A stretch of 22,635 nucleotides of DNA. It comes from Elysia marginata. Its lineage: Eukaryota > Mollusca > Gastropoda > Plakobranchidae. This document shows, piece after piece, positions 10,715-19,253 of this stretch. Positions within the stretch are counted from its first letter, which is position 1. Each line of letters opens with the position of its first letter. The translations under genes and the position numbers were made by a program. The stretch covers positions 67,740-90,374 of the forward strand of contig BMAT01007785.1 in the NCBI GenBank assembly GCA_019649035.1, written 5' to 3'. Under the pieces are notes generated by a model that searched no databases, was not told the origin of the DNA, and saw nothing but the letters and a program-made list of their open reading frames with translations.

Positions 10715-12863
10715 TCACTCACTACCCTTTTTGCCATGGGCAACTAGGGCAGCACTGTTTATCTTCGGTTGTTTGAAAAGTGGAGGCAAATTCCTCCTAG
10801 GCATCTTACAGAATGTATATGGCCCCTTTGCGCTTCCTCCTAGTAAGGTGGTGGACTTGTTTGAGGGAATCAGCATCTCGTTGAGAGGATTAGTCCGATC
10901 ATATCGCCCATACTTGAAGTTGGGACAACGCTTGACAAACTCTCTATATTCTTCTATATCGGGAGGAAACCTTAGGTTTGTTGCATAGTTTGATAACGGT
11001 TTCTCTCTTCTCTGCTTGCCGCCAACTATCTTGTAAGTGCCGTATCCAATAATTGGTGTCTTGGGCTTCCTTGGTTCACACACCATCAGAGGTCCTTCCG
11101 TGCCTTCTATGGGTTTTCCAGTTTGACAGTCAGTCAGCATTGTACACTTAAGTTCTTTGGAATATCCAATATCCTTTAATTTCCACGTTTTCGGGTCTAT
11201 GGGTACCACCTGATCTAGAAGAAAAGATTGGTTGTCTAACATTTCTGGCCGTTTACCGTGGAATCTACATAACATGTTCTCGTTTTCTGGCTCAAGAAAA
11301 GCGTTATATTGTCTCGTGTTGGTCTTTAAGGGACAACATTTCAGAATGTATCTTTCATGTTCATCTTGTGGGACAGCAGAAGAGTTATTGTTTGTGTTTG
11401 AATTATTTCTTACTTCATGACTACTCCGGGTCATTAGATATTCATAACCAATTGTTGCATGTGAAGAAGACCACCATCTTTTATTCAAGTTACATAGTTC
11501 TTGTTGGGCCTTAGCATCACGCTCGAAATCAGGTGTGTTGAAGTACAGCCTATCTTGCGGTAAGAAAGGAGAAGTCAGTTCTGCAAAAATATCTTGTAGA
11601 GCTCCAGTCGGCAGCAAAACAACAGAAACCTCACGCATATTGTTGTTGTTCTGATTCGAGTTGGTCAGTAAACTAGCCACACTCTCCTGGCTCTTAACTG
11701 TGTTTGAGATCGAAAACTGTTTCCTTCCCCTGCTTACAATAGGGACCAACACCGGTGATGCCTTTCTCTCTGACAGAAGGCTAGCTACACTGTCTCGTTC
11801 GAGATAAGATACAATTTTAATGGGCTCACCTTGGTTTAGCTTGCCTTTATTGTTTGAAGGGGCGTTCTTTGTGCTGGGGTACGATGACACAGTGGAGACA
11901 GAACAAGGGCTGCTTGCGCGACTGCTTACGGACGAACAGTTGCGGAGAACTGGAGGCTTCAACAAAAAGTTCAAGCCTGTGGGGTCCATTTGGAGTGAAA
12001 TATGGGAGATAGTCGGGTTTAAATCTCTTGAATTCTTAAAACTACTATTTTCAAGTTGATTTCCCGGTCTCTCGCATCTTGTTGAATGACTGCTGAGATT
12101 TGAATTACTCCTGCGACTGGATTTTCGGGGTGAAGTGGAAGATGTTTGCTCACTATTAGAGTTTCCGTCTTGATTAAGAGTGGCATTAATGTAGCTCCTC
12201 TCAGTGTTCCCAATGCTTTGGTCACATTGACCAGGTAAGCCTTGTATTGGGCGACCAATGGACATTTGAGGCTCCTGGAGCATACCTTGAACTAAGCGAC
12301 TGTTTACCGCCGCATGTTTCCGCTCTGGTATATCCCAAAGATGACTTGTTTTTGAAGGAGTTACTTGTCCTAAATCTTTTGCTTGCTGCTGCTGGGTATT
12401 TGCCAAAGCCTGGCTTGAAATAGTCCTTGAATTGTTTTCATTTACACAAGGTGCGATCTCATTTTGACAATCTGTATGGGGCCGTGCAGATGTACTTATG
12501 GATTCATGAGAATTTGATTTAGCAAAGCTTCGATCGAATGACATATCCTTTCTAAAAGTTGAATTTTTATCCCTGTAGGTGATCTTCGTATCCTTAGAAG
12601 CGACAAGCCTACCTAGTTTCGATGGTCCTGTGTTGTTATTTTCGCTGCTGTCTTGCCCAGCGCAACTACCCCTTTCTCTGTTTTTGTGGAATGCGAATTG
12701 GTGTTTGCTCCACTGACCAGCGCAATCAAACCTCGGCGGTGGAAACTGCTTATCCACAGCCACCCGTTTCACATTGTAGCGGATCGGTGGAGGTGCGTCC
12801 GTTACCTCTCGCAGAGATCTCGGGGGACATGGGATGGGCGGAGGCCGCGCAAAAACTTGATAT
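10715..12863 (-). CDS. Uncharacterised 787-residue protein, exon 2 (residues 72-787)
   Basis: One 2149-nt exon, open to TGA at 10717-10715. It follows the acceptor TTTCTGCTGTCCAG; its first base completes the split Arg codon of exon 1 (phase 2). There is no usable ATG at its 5' end (the frame opens with GTG), supporting a spliced start. I do not recognise the family. Visible parts: a proline-rich start (PPPIP, PPR, APPPIR, QFPPPRF; residues about 79-115); a long Ser/Asn/Gln-rich, probably disordered middle (about 140-480) with QQQQ and NNNN runs and a twice-used SVASLL motif (430-435, 466-471); a compact-looking segment LPTGALQDIFAEL to RWW (about 489-536); and a C-terminal block (about 575-787) rich in Tyr, Pro and Cys, with KCCPLK, CRFHGKRP and KRCPNFKYGRYDR. 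No signal peptide or membrane segment. Short basic Pro/Tyr patches and high disorder recall sperm and ciliary microtubule-associated proteins, but that is only a guess. Confidence 0.87.
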
Positions 12864-13736
12864 CTGGACAGCAGAAACACAAGTTTGAAAATTCATATGA
12901 ATTTGCTTAATAGAAGCATTAGGAGAAAGTAATGATAATGGCTAGATGGGACACTGACCTGCAGCTATTTAGGAAGATTTTCAAAACAATTTACATGTAT
13001 ACTGTAGATTTGGGAATTTATTGAAGTTCTTTTGTTCTAATTGCCTTTTGTAGGAACCCACATGATTGTAAAATTGTTTCCATAACGAAGAGTGTAGTAA
13101 ACTAGGTATGGGGCAGAGATTGCTCATTAGAGCTAATTGTTGTCGTAAAGAATTGTAGGCGTATTACTTACTTATAAGAGGGACTCCATAGTCTTCAAAT
13201 TATTTTCTTTCATCTGTGAGACGAATGCTTTATCAGGAAAGCCGAGTTTGATAATGAAACAAAGATATATCCAAAACAACAGGGAAGTTACGTATTAAAA
13301 TGTCTGGCTCTATGCTTTTGGCGTTTATCTTGGGGTCAGCAAATTTAGTTTTTAACACTTCTAGCATTTTTATAATCTTGTTGAGAAGTTGTCCTGATTT
13401 AAACTACATGTAGTTGATAGAAAACCATAGATAAGCATGTTTTGAATACGAGTATCTTTGTGGACGCTGAAATTAAAAAAAAAGTTAACAGGGTCCCATG
13501 AGTTCCCCTCCTAAGAACAAAGAAGGTCAATTGTGCGCTTGTCCCCCTCTAAGTAGAAGCTTTCTCGGAACGATAATAATGCCGACGACTTATCACCTTA
13601 AGGTAGCATCATAAATGTGGAAAAAATCAAATACATGTAAACTTGAACGTGAAAATCTTATAAAGAAGCAATCAAATTTCTGTACGTCTTACAATTAGGC
13701 TACGTATTGCCAATAAGAAACATGATGCTATGATAA

Positions 13737-13903
13737 TAGTAATAGTAACAATAATAATAACACCACCACCAACAATAATACTGTAATAATAATCATAATA
13801 ACCATAATAAATGATGATGATAATAATGATAATAATATTTACCAAAATAATAATAACCATAATAATGATAACAATAATAATGACTATAGTAATAATAATA
13901 ATA

Positions 13904-13962
<59 letters not shown>
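13737..13962. repeat. (AAT)n microsatellite, degenerate on the left and pure on the right
   Basis: A run of AAT/ATG/AAC triplets, decayed and mixed (with CCACCACCA near 13760) at the left and pure AAT for about 18 units at 13908-13962. The long poly-Ile frames on the minus strand here are artefacts of the triplet repeat. RTE LINEs in this window end in AAT tails, so this could be an orphan tail, but no LINE coding sequence adjoins it. Confidence 0.92.
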
Positions 13963-15001
13963 TTTATCACTTTTGTACTAGGTAAAAGCATTAATGACGT
14001 AAAAAAATAACACTGCCAAGACTTGTACATCTTCAAACTTCCATTCTACATTCCGTTAAACATTTGATTATTTTTATGGAAAACTGATTTTATTTTGTCT
14101 TGTTGTAGGCTGAAATTGAAAATAGCATTAATTTGCATCTATTGTTAGGCCACCGTATGCAAGCGCATTGCTAAGATATTACCGTGCTCATTTTGTACAG
14201 TTTTAATTTTTTATAAATGTATTTCACTACAAGTAGTTGTATAATTTGAGAAGATTCACTGTGTAAGGCAGTAAACAAAAAATAGGACTGATCCTTTATT
14301 GATCTCTGTATTCAGTGTGGTGCTTTAGCAAGTAGGTTTACACCCCCACCCCAATAATCCAAAACCTGTTAGTGCATGAGAAATAGAAAGTTCTAAACGG
14401 AGCACGAAGGCTTCTGATACATGTAATGATATCACAGATTTACTCTGTAATAAAATTTATTTTTAAATTGATATAACTATTTACGTGTTGAAGAAGACTT
14501 CTTGTGTGGCCTGGACATTAGATTTCAACAATTACCATTGAGAAGACTCCTGCACACTAAAATACATAAAAAATTTTTTAATGCTTGTTTAAATGAGTTA
14601 TCCTGACTTATGTCATTGAGTTTGGCGAAAACTATCCCTCTTCCTACCAAAAAAAGGGGGAAAGAAAAAAAAAGACAAGAAAGGTGGAAAAGGCAAGTTA
14701 TTTTTAATCAAATCCCTGGAACACTTCTTTCTGTGACCTTCATGTATAAACTGCCGGCCCACCGCCTCTTTATAATGATTAGTATGCGATGCTCTCTTGC
14801 GTTTCTTAAGAAGTTTTCGGATTTTAAGTTAAACACATGTCTCTTGGTTTTAGTTTCGTTTGACGAGATGTTTGATATGGCATATTTTGGTTTGAAGAAA
14901 CAAGTTCCAAGAGACGATCTGAAAAACAAAGCTTAACGCCTGCCTCGTGGATGTAATGTCCAATGCAAAGGATAGTCACGCATGCATAATGTTACCAGGC
15001 T

Positions 15002-15017
15002 GGGGGGAGGGGGGGGG
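15002..15017 (+). repeat. G-rich tract, potential G-quadruplex
   Basis: Six G, one A and nine G in a row on the plus strand, the template-side complement of the minus-strand gene's intron. Enough G for four G3 runs. Folding is not shown by the sequence alone. Confidence 0.5.
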
Positions 15018-15082
15018 TGTTATCCACAGACACCGGCGTTTTTATAGTCTGCTTTATATAATGTCATTATTAATGTTATTTA

Positions 15083-15253
15083 CTGTGGAATCCTCTTAAG
15101 ATAAACGCCTCTGGGCCCAAATAAAAAGTTTGTTTTATCCAAAGTTTGTATTAAGCAGTATCATTATAAAGAAAAAAGGAAAGGGGCCAAAAACCTAGTT
15201 ATCTTCAACCAAAGTTCATCTTAAATAGCGTTTATCTCAAGCGGATTCCGCTG
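15083..15253. mobile_element. 171-bp MITE with TA target-site duplication (Tc1/mariner-like)
   Basis: The left end CTGTGGAATCC continues to AAGATAAACGC at 15108; the right end, read on the minus strand, is CAGCGGAATCC continuing to GAGATAAACGC. The two ends match at about 22 of 26 positions. Both are flanked by TA (15081-15082 and 15254-15255), the target duplication of the Tc1/mariner superfamily. The interior holds further relatives of the AAGATRAAC word and mirrored GGCCC blocks (15113-15118 and 15185-15189), so it is partly fold-back. No coding capacity. It sits in the intron of the 787-residue gene. Confidence 0.8.
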
Positions 15254-15740
15254 TATTATTGCTTTCTTTCTCTCGTTTAGCGGCAAAATATCTAAGCTTT
15301 CCAAAAATCGTCATTTCAAACACTCCCTCTGCCTTTCGATTTCTGAATTCAATTGAAAGAACACCTTGTTCAGGCGTACATGATTCTTAAAATAAAGACT
15401 TCAAATCTGTTTGTTTACACTTTTATGCCACTTCTATTTTATTCGTGAAAATTGAATTATATAATATAAGCCTCTATAGTTTGTATGCCTATACACATTA
15501 GATCTAGGCCTAATGGTCTTCAACGTGGTGATGCAGTGACATTCACCGCTTAGTTTAAGCCGCTAAACCACTACCTAACCACCATCGTTAAAGTTAAGCA
15601 GTGATAGGAGAGAAAGAAATATTAGAAAAAAATACTGGCCGAACCCTATAAAATCCGTAATTGAGAACATCAAACGCTATTCGAGGGTAAAGCGCACTGT
15701 ATTTTTGTTCTCATATTCGCACGTTTGTGAGGCGACCCTT

Positions 15741-16190
15741 TCAAATAGCACAAACCTAAACCGCTCCAAGCATTCAACGTGACATAGATATCAATTAGCA
15801 CAAACCTAAACCGCTCCAAGCATTCAATGTGAAATAGACATCAAATAGCACAAACCTAAGCCGCTCTAAGCATTCAACGTGACATAGACATCAAATAACA
15901 CAAACCAAAACCGCTCCAAGCATTCAACGTGACATAGACATCAATTAGCACAAACCTAAACCGCTCCAAGCATTCAATGTGACACAGACATCAAATAGCA
16001 CAAACCTAAACCGCTCTAAGCATTCAACGTGACATAGACATCAAATAACAGTATTTATAACACAAACCAAAACCGCTCCAAGCATTCAACGTGACATAGA
16101 CATGCCTAAACCGCTCCAAGCATTCAATGTGACATAGACATCAAACAGCACAAACCTAAACCGCTCCAAGCATTCAACGTGACATAGGCA
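15741..16190. repeat. Nine-copy 50-bp minisatellite with higher-order structure
   Basis: Monomers start at 15741, 15791, 15841, 15891, 15941, 15991, 16041, 16103 and 16141. The core is AAACCGCTCCAAGCATTCAA, followed by a YGTGACATAGACATCAAA-type stretch. Copy 7 carries a 12-bp insertion (about 16051-16062) and copy 8 lacks 12 bp, so those two are 62 and 38 bp. Copies 2-3-4 and 5-6-7 share diagnostic variants in the same order (TCAATTAGCA with CAATGT; CGCTCTAAG; ATAACA with CAAACCAAAA), giving a 150-bp three-monomer higher-order repeat. The period is not a multiple of three and no frame stays open, so it is non-coding. The array lies 358 bp inside the intron from the exon 1 donor. Confidence 0.95.
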
Positions 16191-16547
16191 CAGTGAGCAT
16201 CAATATGAGCGCCACGAGATGTAGAAAGTACGCGTCGCTGAAAACCGACCGTAGATTAATTTTTAGTTGGGTTCAAACGAATTTTTAAAATAAAGTAAAA
16301 TATTTTAAAAACTTAAATTATGAAAATTAGATCTCAACCACTAAGCCTGAGGGTACGTTTGGATTTTTAACGACACGCGCACACTTTTCGGTTGATTTGT
16401 TAGCTCTCTTATTCAATCGGGCTGCGACTCTTACTCCAAATCGGCCCACACGTAGGAACGAAGCCACGCCCTTATATTTATAATAACATATCCAGCATCA
16501 GCCACAGTTGGCCTATACATCTACAAGTCAATTGAATTTGCCTTTAC

Positions 16548-16762
16548 CTGTAGGTGGCTGTGTCAATGTCACTGGGGTGGACGAATTCAGCCGGTACCAC
16601 TTGGTCAATATATTTCTGGGCATCCCACCACAGCGGATTCTTTTTACGATCTTTACAAGCTGATATTTGGGATTTAGCGATAGCCGCCCTCCTATCTTGA
16701 CACTCCAGCGGCTCATTTCTGAACAACTCCCAGCACGCAGGTTTATGGTGTGGAAACGACAT
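16548..16762 (-). CDS. Uncharacterised 787-residue protein, exon 1 (start codon to residue 71 plus split codon)
   Basis: ATG at 16762-16760, then 71 codons and AG of a split Arg codon, ending at the donor ACAG-GTAAAGG. Residues include MSFPHHKPACWELFRNEPLE, CQDRRAAIAKS, KNPLWWDAQKYIDQVVP and HPSDIDTATYR, which has a folded-domain character unlike the disordered centre. The start was chosen as the first in-frame ATG; the frame upstream holds only a TTG three codons earlier. Joining to 12863 gives AG|A and continues YQVFARPPPIP without a stop, and the phase matches. Upstream non-coding exons are possible. Not recognised as any family. Confidence 0.8.
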
Positions 16763-17567
16763 TCTTTCCAAGTGAGATCTTCATAAAAGCTTGTCTTGAA
16801 GATTCATATAAAAGCGGTTACTGCTCTGAAATAATGACTAGATTCTCATTCATTTCTAGCAATCAAGAATTGTCAGCCCTACTTTTAGGCTTTCTACGCC
16901 TATGTAGGAGTTGGCTCTAATCAGATTTGGATTATGAATCCTCTATGACAAACAAGAAGTTAAGACAGAAAGATTTAGAGTTAGATTCTAGCCTACATGT
17001 TTAGATCTTGGGGACCTGAGAGTTTCAAAGCCTATTTAATCCCGTCTCTGAGGTCGAAACGGCTATTCATAACATACTTGTTTTTTAATCTAGATCTAGT
17101 TATTGAATAAAGTTGAAATCTAAAGAATTCATAATAAGCTTAGATCTTGAGATCTATACAACTCTACAAAAGACCTAAAATCTGCCTTCTTTTGTTAGGC
17201 CTGTTGTTGATCTAGATCTAGATTCTTAACTTACGAAGTAACACCAAGCTTGTTCTTCTGTCAAGAACTGCGTCGTTTTATTATTAATTGTTTTGCCTAC
17301 GTCATCAGAAAAGTGCAGGAAAAGAAAACATTTTGAAACAATTTTGTTTGGAGGTTTAAATGAAAATTGTTCCATTTGAAATGTAGGCCTAAGGTGCAGA
17401 ACTGACAATAAAATTTATAAACTGAATTAATTTGTATAGAATAAAAAAAAAGACTAAGGGTAACAGGCAGTAAATGTACACATCCGCTTAATCCCTTTTT
17501 TTACCTCCCATGATGACACAAGGATATCTTGATGCCCTTTGGCATACTTATGGAATGAACCACACAC
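16763..17567. other. Upstream region of the 787-residue gene
   Basis: About 800 bp without a supported gene. It should contain the minus-strand promoter, but I cannot place a start site. TATAAAAG at 16807-16814 reads as a TATA box on the plus strand, pointing away from the gene; on the minus strand only TTTATATG is seen, about 50 nt before the ATG. The stretch is rich in AGATCT and TCTAGATCTAG words (about 16995, 17090, 17140, 17212). Confidence 0.4.
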
Positions 17568-17599
17568 AATAATAATAATAATAATAATAATAGTAATAA
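17568..17599 (-). repeat. (ATT)n tail at the 3' end of LINE A
   Basis: AAT repeats on the plus strand with one G interruption, directly abutting the stop codon of the LINE A reading frame at 17602-17600. An almost absent 3'UTR followed by a short tandem-repeat tail is characteristic of RTE-clade non-LTR retrotransposons. Confidence 0.8.
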
Positions 17600-18140
17600 T
17601 CAAGTGCCGCCTTCGTTCCGAAGGTTGGCAACCATGTTTCTCCATTCTTCTCTGTTCTCGGCCTTCCGTTTCGTATCTCCATAGCTTGTCGATCCTGGCC
17701 ATTCCTTTACATCGTCCATCCAGTTTCTTCTTGGCCTTCCCTGTCCTCTATTCCCTTCGATTTTTTCCCTCTAGGGATAGGTGTAGCAAAGGTCCTGAGA
17801 AGCCTCTCATGATGTGTCCAGCATACCTAAGTTTCCGCCTCATAAGTTGTTGCAAGTCTTTCGCCAACATCAGCCATATTTGTATAATTTCTTTGTTGGT
17901 TTTATTTTCTGTCCAGGGGAGCTTTAGAATTCTCCTGTAGCACCACATTTCGAACGTCTGTATCTTCTTTTGAACCGTCTTGGAATAGGTCCATGTTTCG
18001 CAACCATAGTTGAAGACTGAGAATATGTAGCACGCCATGATTCTTTTCTTAGTATTGAGACCAACGTTCCTTCGAAGCAGCTCTTTGTTCTCCCAAAACT
18101 TTTGCCTTGTCTTTTCAATCCGCATTTGCATCTCTTTTAG
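17600..18140 (-). pseudogene. LINE A (RTE-like non-LTR retrotransposon), C-terminal part of the endonuclease-reverse transcriptase
   Basis: Minus-strand reading from 18140 gives MRIEKTRQKFWENKELLR, then YGCETWT, FEMWCYRRILKLPWTE, KLRYAGHIMR and SLEGKNRRE, the usual order of the region after the RT palm in RTE-like LINEs. Near 17755 the frame shifts; the next frame reads GRPRRNWMDDVKEW and then REEWRNMVANLRNEGGT and stops at 17602-17600, the natural C terminus. It continues the fragment at 19254-19540: deleting 18141-19253 (1113 nt, a multiple of three) joins the two in frame. Dead copy: frameshifted, interrupted and 5'-truncated. Confidence 0.9.
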
Positions 18141-18263
18141 TATGGGTGTGAATCATGGACAATGAGGCAGTCTGAAAGGAAGAAGATAGATAGTTTCGAA
18201 TTGTAGTGTTGGAGAAGACTACTACGTATACCATGGACAGCAAAACGAACAAATGATTCAATT
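18141..18263 (+). pseudogene. LINE B (second RTE/BovB-like LINE), left piece
   Basis: Plus strand, opposite to LINE A. It reads YGCESWTMRQSERKKIDSFE, an in-frame TAG at 18204-18206, then CWRRLLRIPWTAKRTNDSI. These blocks match the BovB-type RTE C-terminal region (YGCESWT, FELWCWRRLLR and PWTA are its familiar signature) and differ from LINE A at the same domain, so it is another family. It is 5'-truncated exactly at the YGCE codon, abutting LINE A without a gap. It stops at an AATT that recurs at 19103, where its reading frame resumes. Confidence 0.87.
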
Positions 18264-18278
18264 ATGGGGTGTATTCAC

Positions 18279-18370
18279 TTTGCGGCAATAAACTTAAACA
18301 ATAGAAAACTAATATCCCATTTGCGGCACTACATATAAACAATAGGGGAAAGGGTTTACCTTTTGCGGCA
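18279..18370 (+). repeat. Left sub-repeat array of element C, three TTTGCGGCA copies
   Basis: Copies at 18279-18287, 18320-18328 and 18362-18370, spaced 41 and 42 bp. The first two share AAACAATAG about 16-20 bp after the core. The orientation is opposite to the right array. Confidence 0.85.
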
Positions 18371-18399
18371 CTACTCGGTGTACTCGGTAAATTGCAAGA

Positions 18400-18783
18400 A
18401 TGTCGATACTGAAAACAGTGACATGCGAATCACGTGAAAAATTAAAAGATTGCCTCACGATAAATGAAAATTCGGAAGGAAATAAATTAACTCACGCCGC
18501 ATGTGGGGAGCAGAGAAGTGTAAAAGAGAATGGAAAGCTTGGGGTCACGGTCCGTGACAACAATACAACATTGCGGGTAATCGCTTTCAGGACGGTAAAC
18601 AATCTCAGACTAATACTGCGCGAAGAAGAAAATATTTAGGTCTTTTTTCTAGGCCATGGTTTTTTCGCAAAGAAGGCAGTGTGGATAGAAGAAATAAAGA
18701 AACAGTTTGAGGATGGAACCATTGATCGGAAAGTTTATCTCCGACGCATTAGCTGCACTGGACTGCCTGTAACACGTCTGTAG
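18400..18783 (+). pseudogene. Broken open frame inside element C, 127 codons with one internal TAG
   Basis: ATG at 18400, then 79 codons (MSILKTVTCESREKLKDC and, later, LGVTVRDNNTTLRVIAF, NLRLILREEENI), TAG at 18637-18639, then 47 more codons in the same frame (FFAKKAVWIEEIKKQFEDG, RKVYLRRISCTGLPVTRL) to TAG at 18781-18783. Composition is protein-like, without low complexity. The single-frame continuity across one stop suggests a decayed protein gene or a captured exon. ATTAAA follows at about 18825. I do not recognise the family. An alternative is a splice acceptor TTTTTTCTAG just after the first stop. Confidence 0.45.
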
Positions 18784-18966
18784 AGGCTATTTTATGTAAA
18801 TATGTATAAAGATTTTATCAAGTATTAAAGCCTTCACCAAAACATTTCTAATGCGGCCTCATTTTTAAAATGAGTCAGTCCCAAGCCTGTAACGCAGATG
18901 GGAAACTGTTTTGATGTAGGGCATATTCGAATATTCTATACCGAACCTCGAATCGTAATATGGTTT

Positions 18967-19089
18967 TGCCGCAAACGTCCTGTTCATTTTACATTCTAAA
19001 TATTGTTTTGCCGCAAATGTCCTGTCCATTTTATCATCTAAATATGGTATTGCCGCAAAAGCCTTTTTATAAAACTGAATTGCCGCAAA
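18967..19089 (-). repeat. Right sub-repeat array of element C, four TGCCGCAAA copies
   Basis: Copies at 18967-18975, 19009-19017, 19051-19059 and 19081-19089, spaced 42, 42 and 30 bp. Intervening units share CGTCCTGTTCATTTTA/TGTCCTGTCCATTTTA and a CTAAATAT word. Read on the minus strand the array is an open 14-residue repeat (FAAKQYLECKMNRT and FAAIPYLDDKMDRT). Confidence 0.9.
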
Positions 19090-19106
19090 AGGACAGCTCC
19101 CCAATT

Positions 19107-19253
19107 TTGGAAAAAAAAGTCAAGACAGTGACGGGGCTTACACTCTCAGAACTAGTCAGAGCTGTGGAGAACCGTGACGATTGCAGGCAGCTGATCACGA
19201 CAATCACCAGAAGTCGGCCACGACTTGATGGGACAAGGTGACAAGGTGAGAGA
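19107..19253 (+). pseudogene. LINE B, right piece: C terminus and 3' end
   Basis: Resumes in the frame of the left piece with Leu-Glu-Lys-Lys and then reads KTVTGLTLSELVRAVENRDD followed by CRQLITTITRSRPRLDGTR and TGA at 19239-19241. RSRPRLDGTR corresponds in position to the SRTRLSD ending of BovB. Compared with that family, about 50-60 codons between SIL and KTVTG are missing, an in-frame deletion. After the stop, ACAAGGTG occurs twice in tandem (19233-19248), a short repeat tail as RTE elements have. LINE A resumes at 19254. Confidence 0.82.

Larger units (their letters stand above)
12864..16547 (-). other. Single intron of the 787-residue gene
   Basis: A 3684-bp intron, donor CAG-GTAAAGG at 16548/16547 and acceptor GCTGTCCAG at 12864. 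It holds the (AAT)n microsatellite, a G-rich tract, a MITE and a 50-bp minisatellite, each listed separately. The open frame at 14610-14936 (plus, 108 codons) has no recognisable motif and a Lys-rich, random composition. Nothing further is visible in 12864-13736, 13963-15001, 15254-15740 or 16191-16547. Confidence 0.8.
18264..19102. mobile_element. Element C: 839-bp insertion with inverted arrays of TTTGCGGCA, inside LINE B
   Basis: Flanked by AATT on both sides (18260-18263 and 19103-19106). Removing the element and one AATT gives TCA ATT TTG GAA in LINE B's frame (Ser-Ile-Leu-Glu; BovB relatives have SIL here), so this is a real insertion with a 4-bp target duplication. The ends carry TTTGCGGCA on the left at 18279, 18320 and 18362, and its complement TGCCGCAAA on the right at 18967, 19009, 19051 and 19081. 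Outside them the termini are GGGG/CCCC-like. The middle holds a broken open frame. Ends built from inverted tandem sub-repeats suggest a foldback-type or other non-autonomous DNA element. I cannot assign a superfamily. Confidence 0.75.

Noticed and set aside
10731..12910. Several plus-strand open frames of 60-90 codons across 10731-12910
   Set aside because: They lie antisense to the 2.1-kb minus-strand exon, have no splice partners and no motifs; they are shadows of the real frame.
13672..13860. Poly-isoleucine/tyrosine frame
   Set aside because: Direct product of the AAT microsatellite.
14610..14936. 108-codon plus-strand frame inside the intron
   Set aside because: No motif, Lys-rich random composition and no supported splice sites; an antisense frame of similar length overlaps it.
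15535..15590. Box-A-like TGGTTTAGCGG on the minus strand near a short GCTTAGTTTAAGC palindrome
   Set aside because: No acceptable B box at the right distance (best match CGTTGAAGACC), so no tRNA or SINE call.
15741..16190. CRISPR-like array of regular repeats
   Set aside because: The 50-bp units abut without unique spacers and the genome is eukaryotic; it is a minisatellite. The 42-bp arrays in element C also have related, not unique, inter-core sequence.
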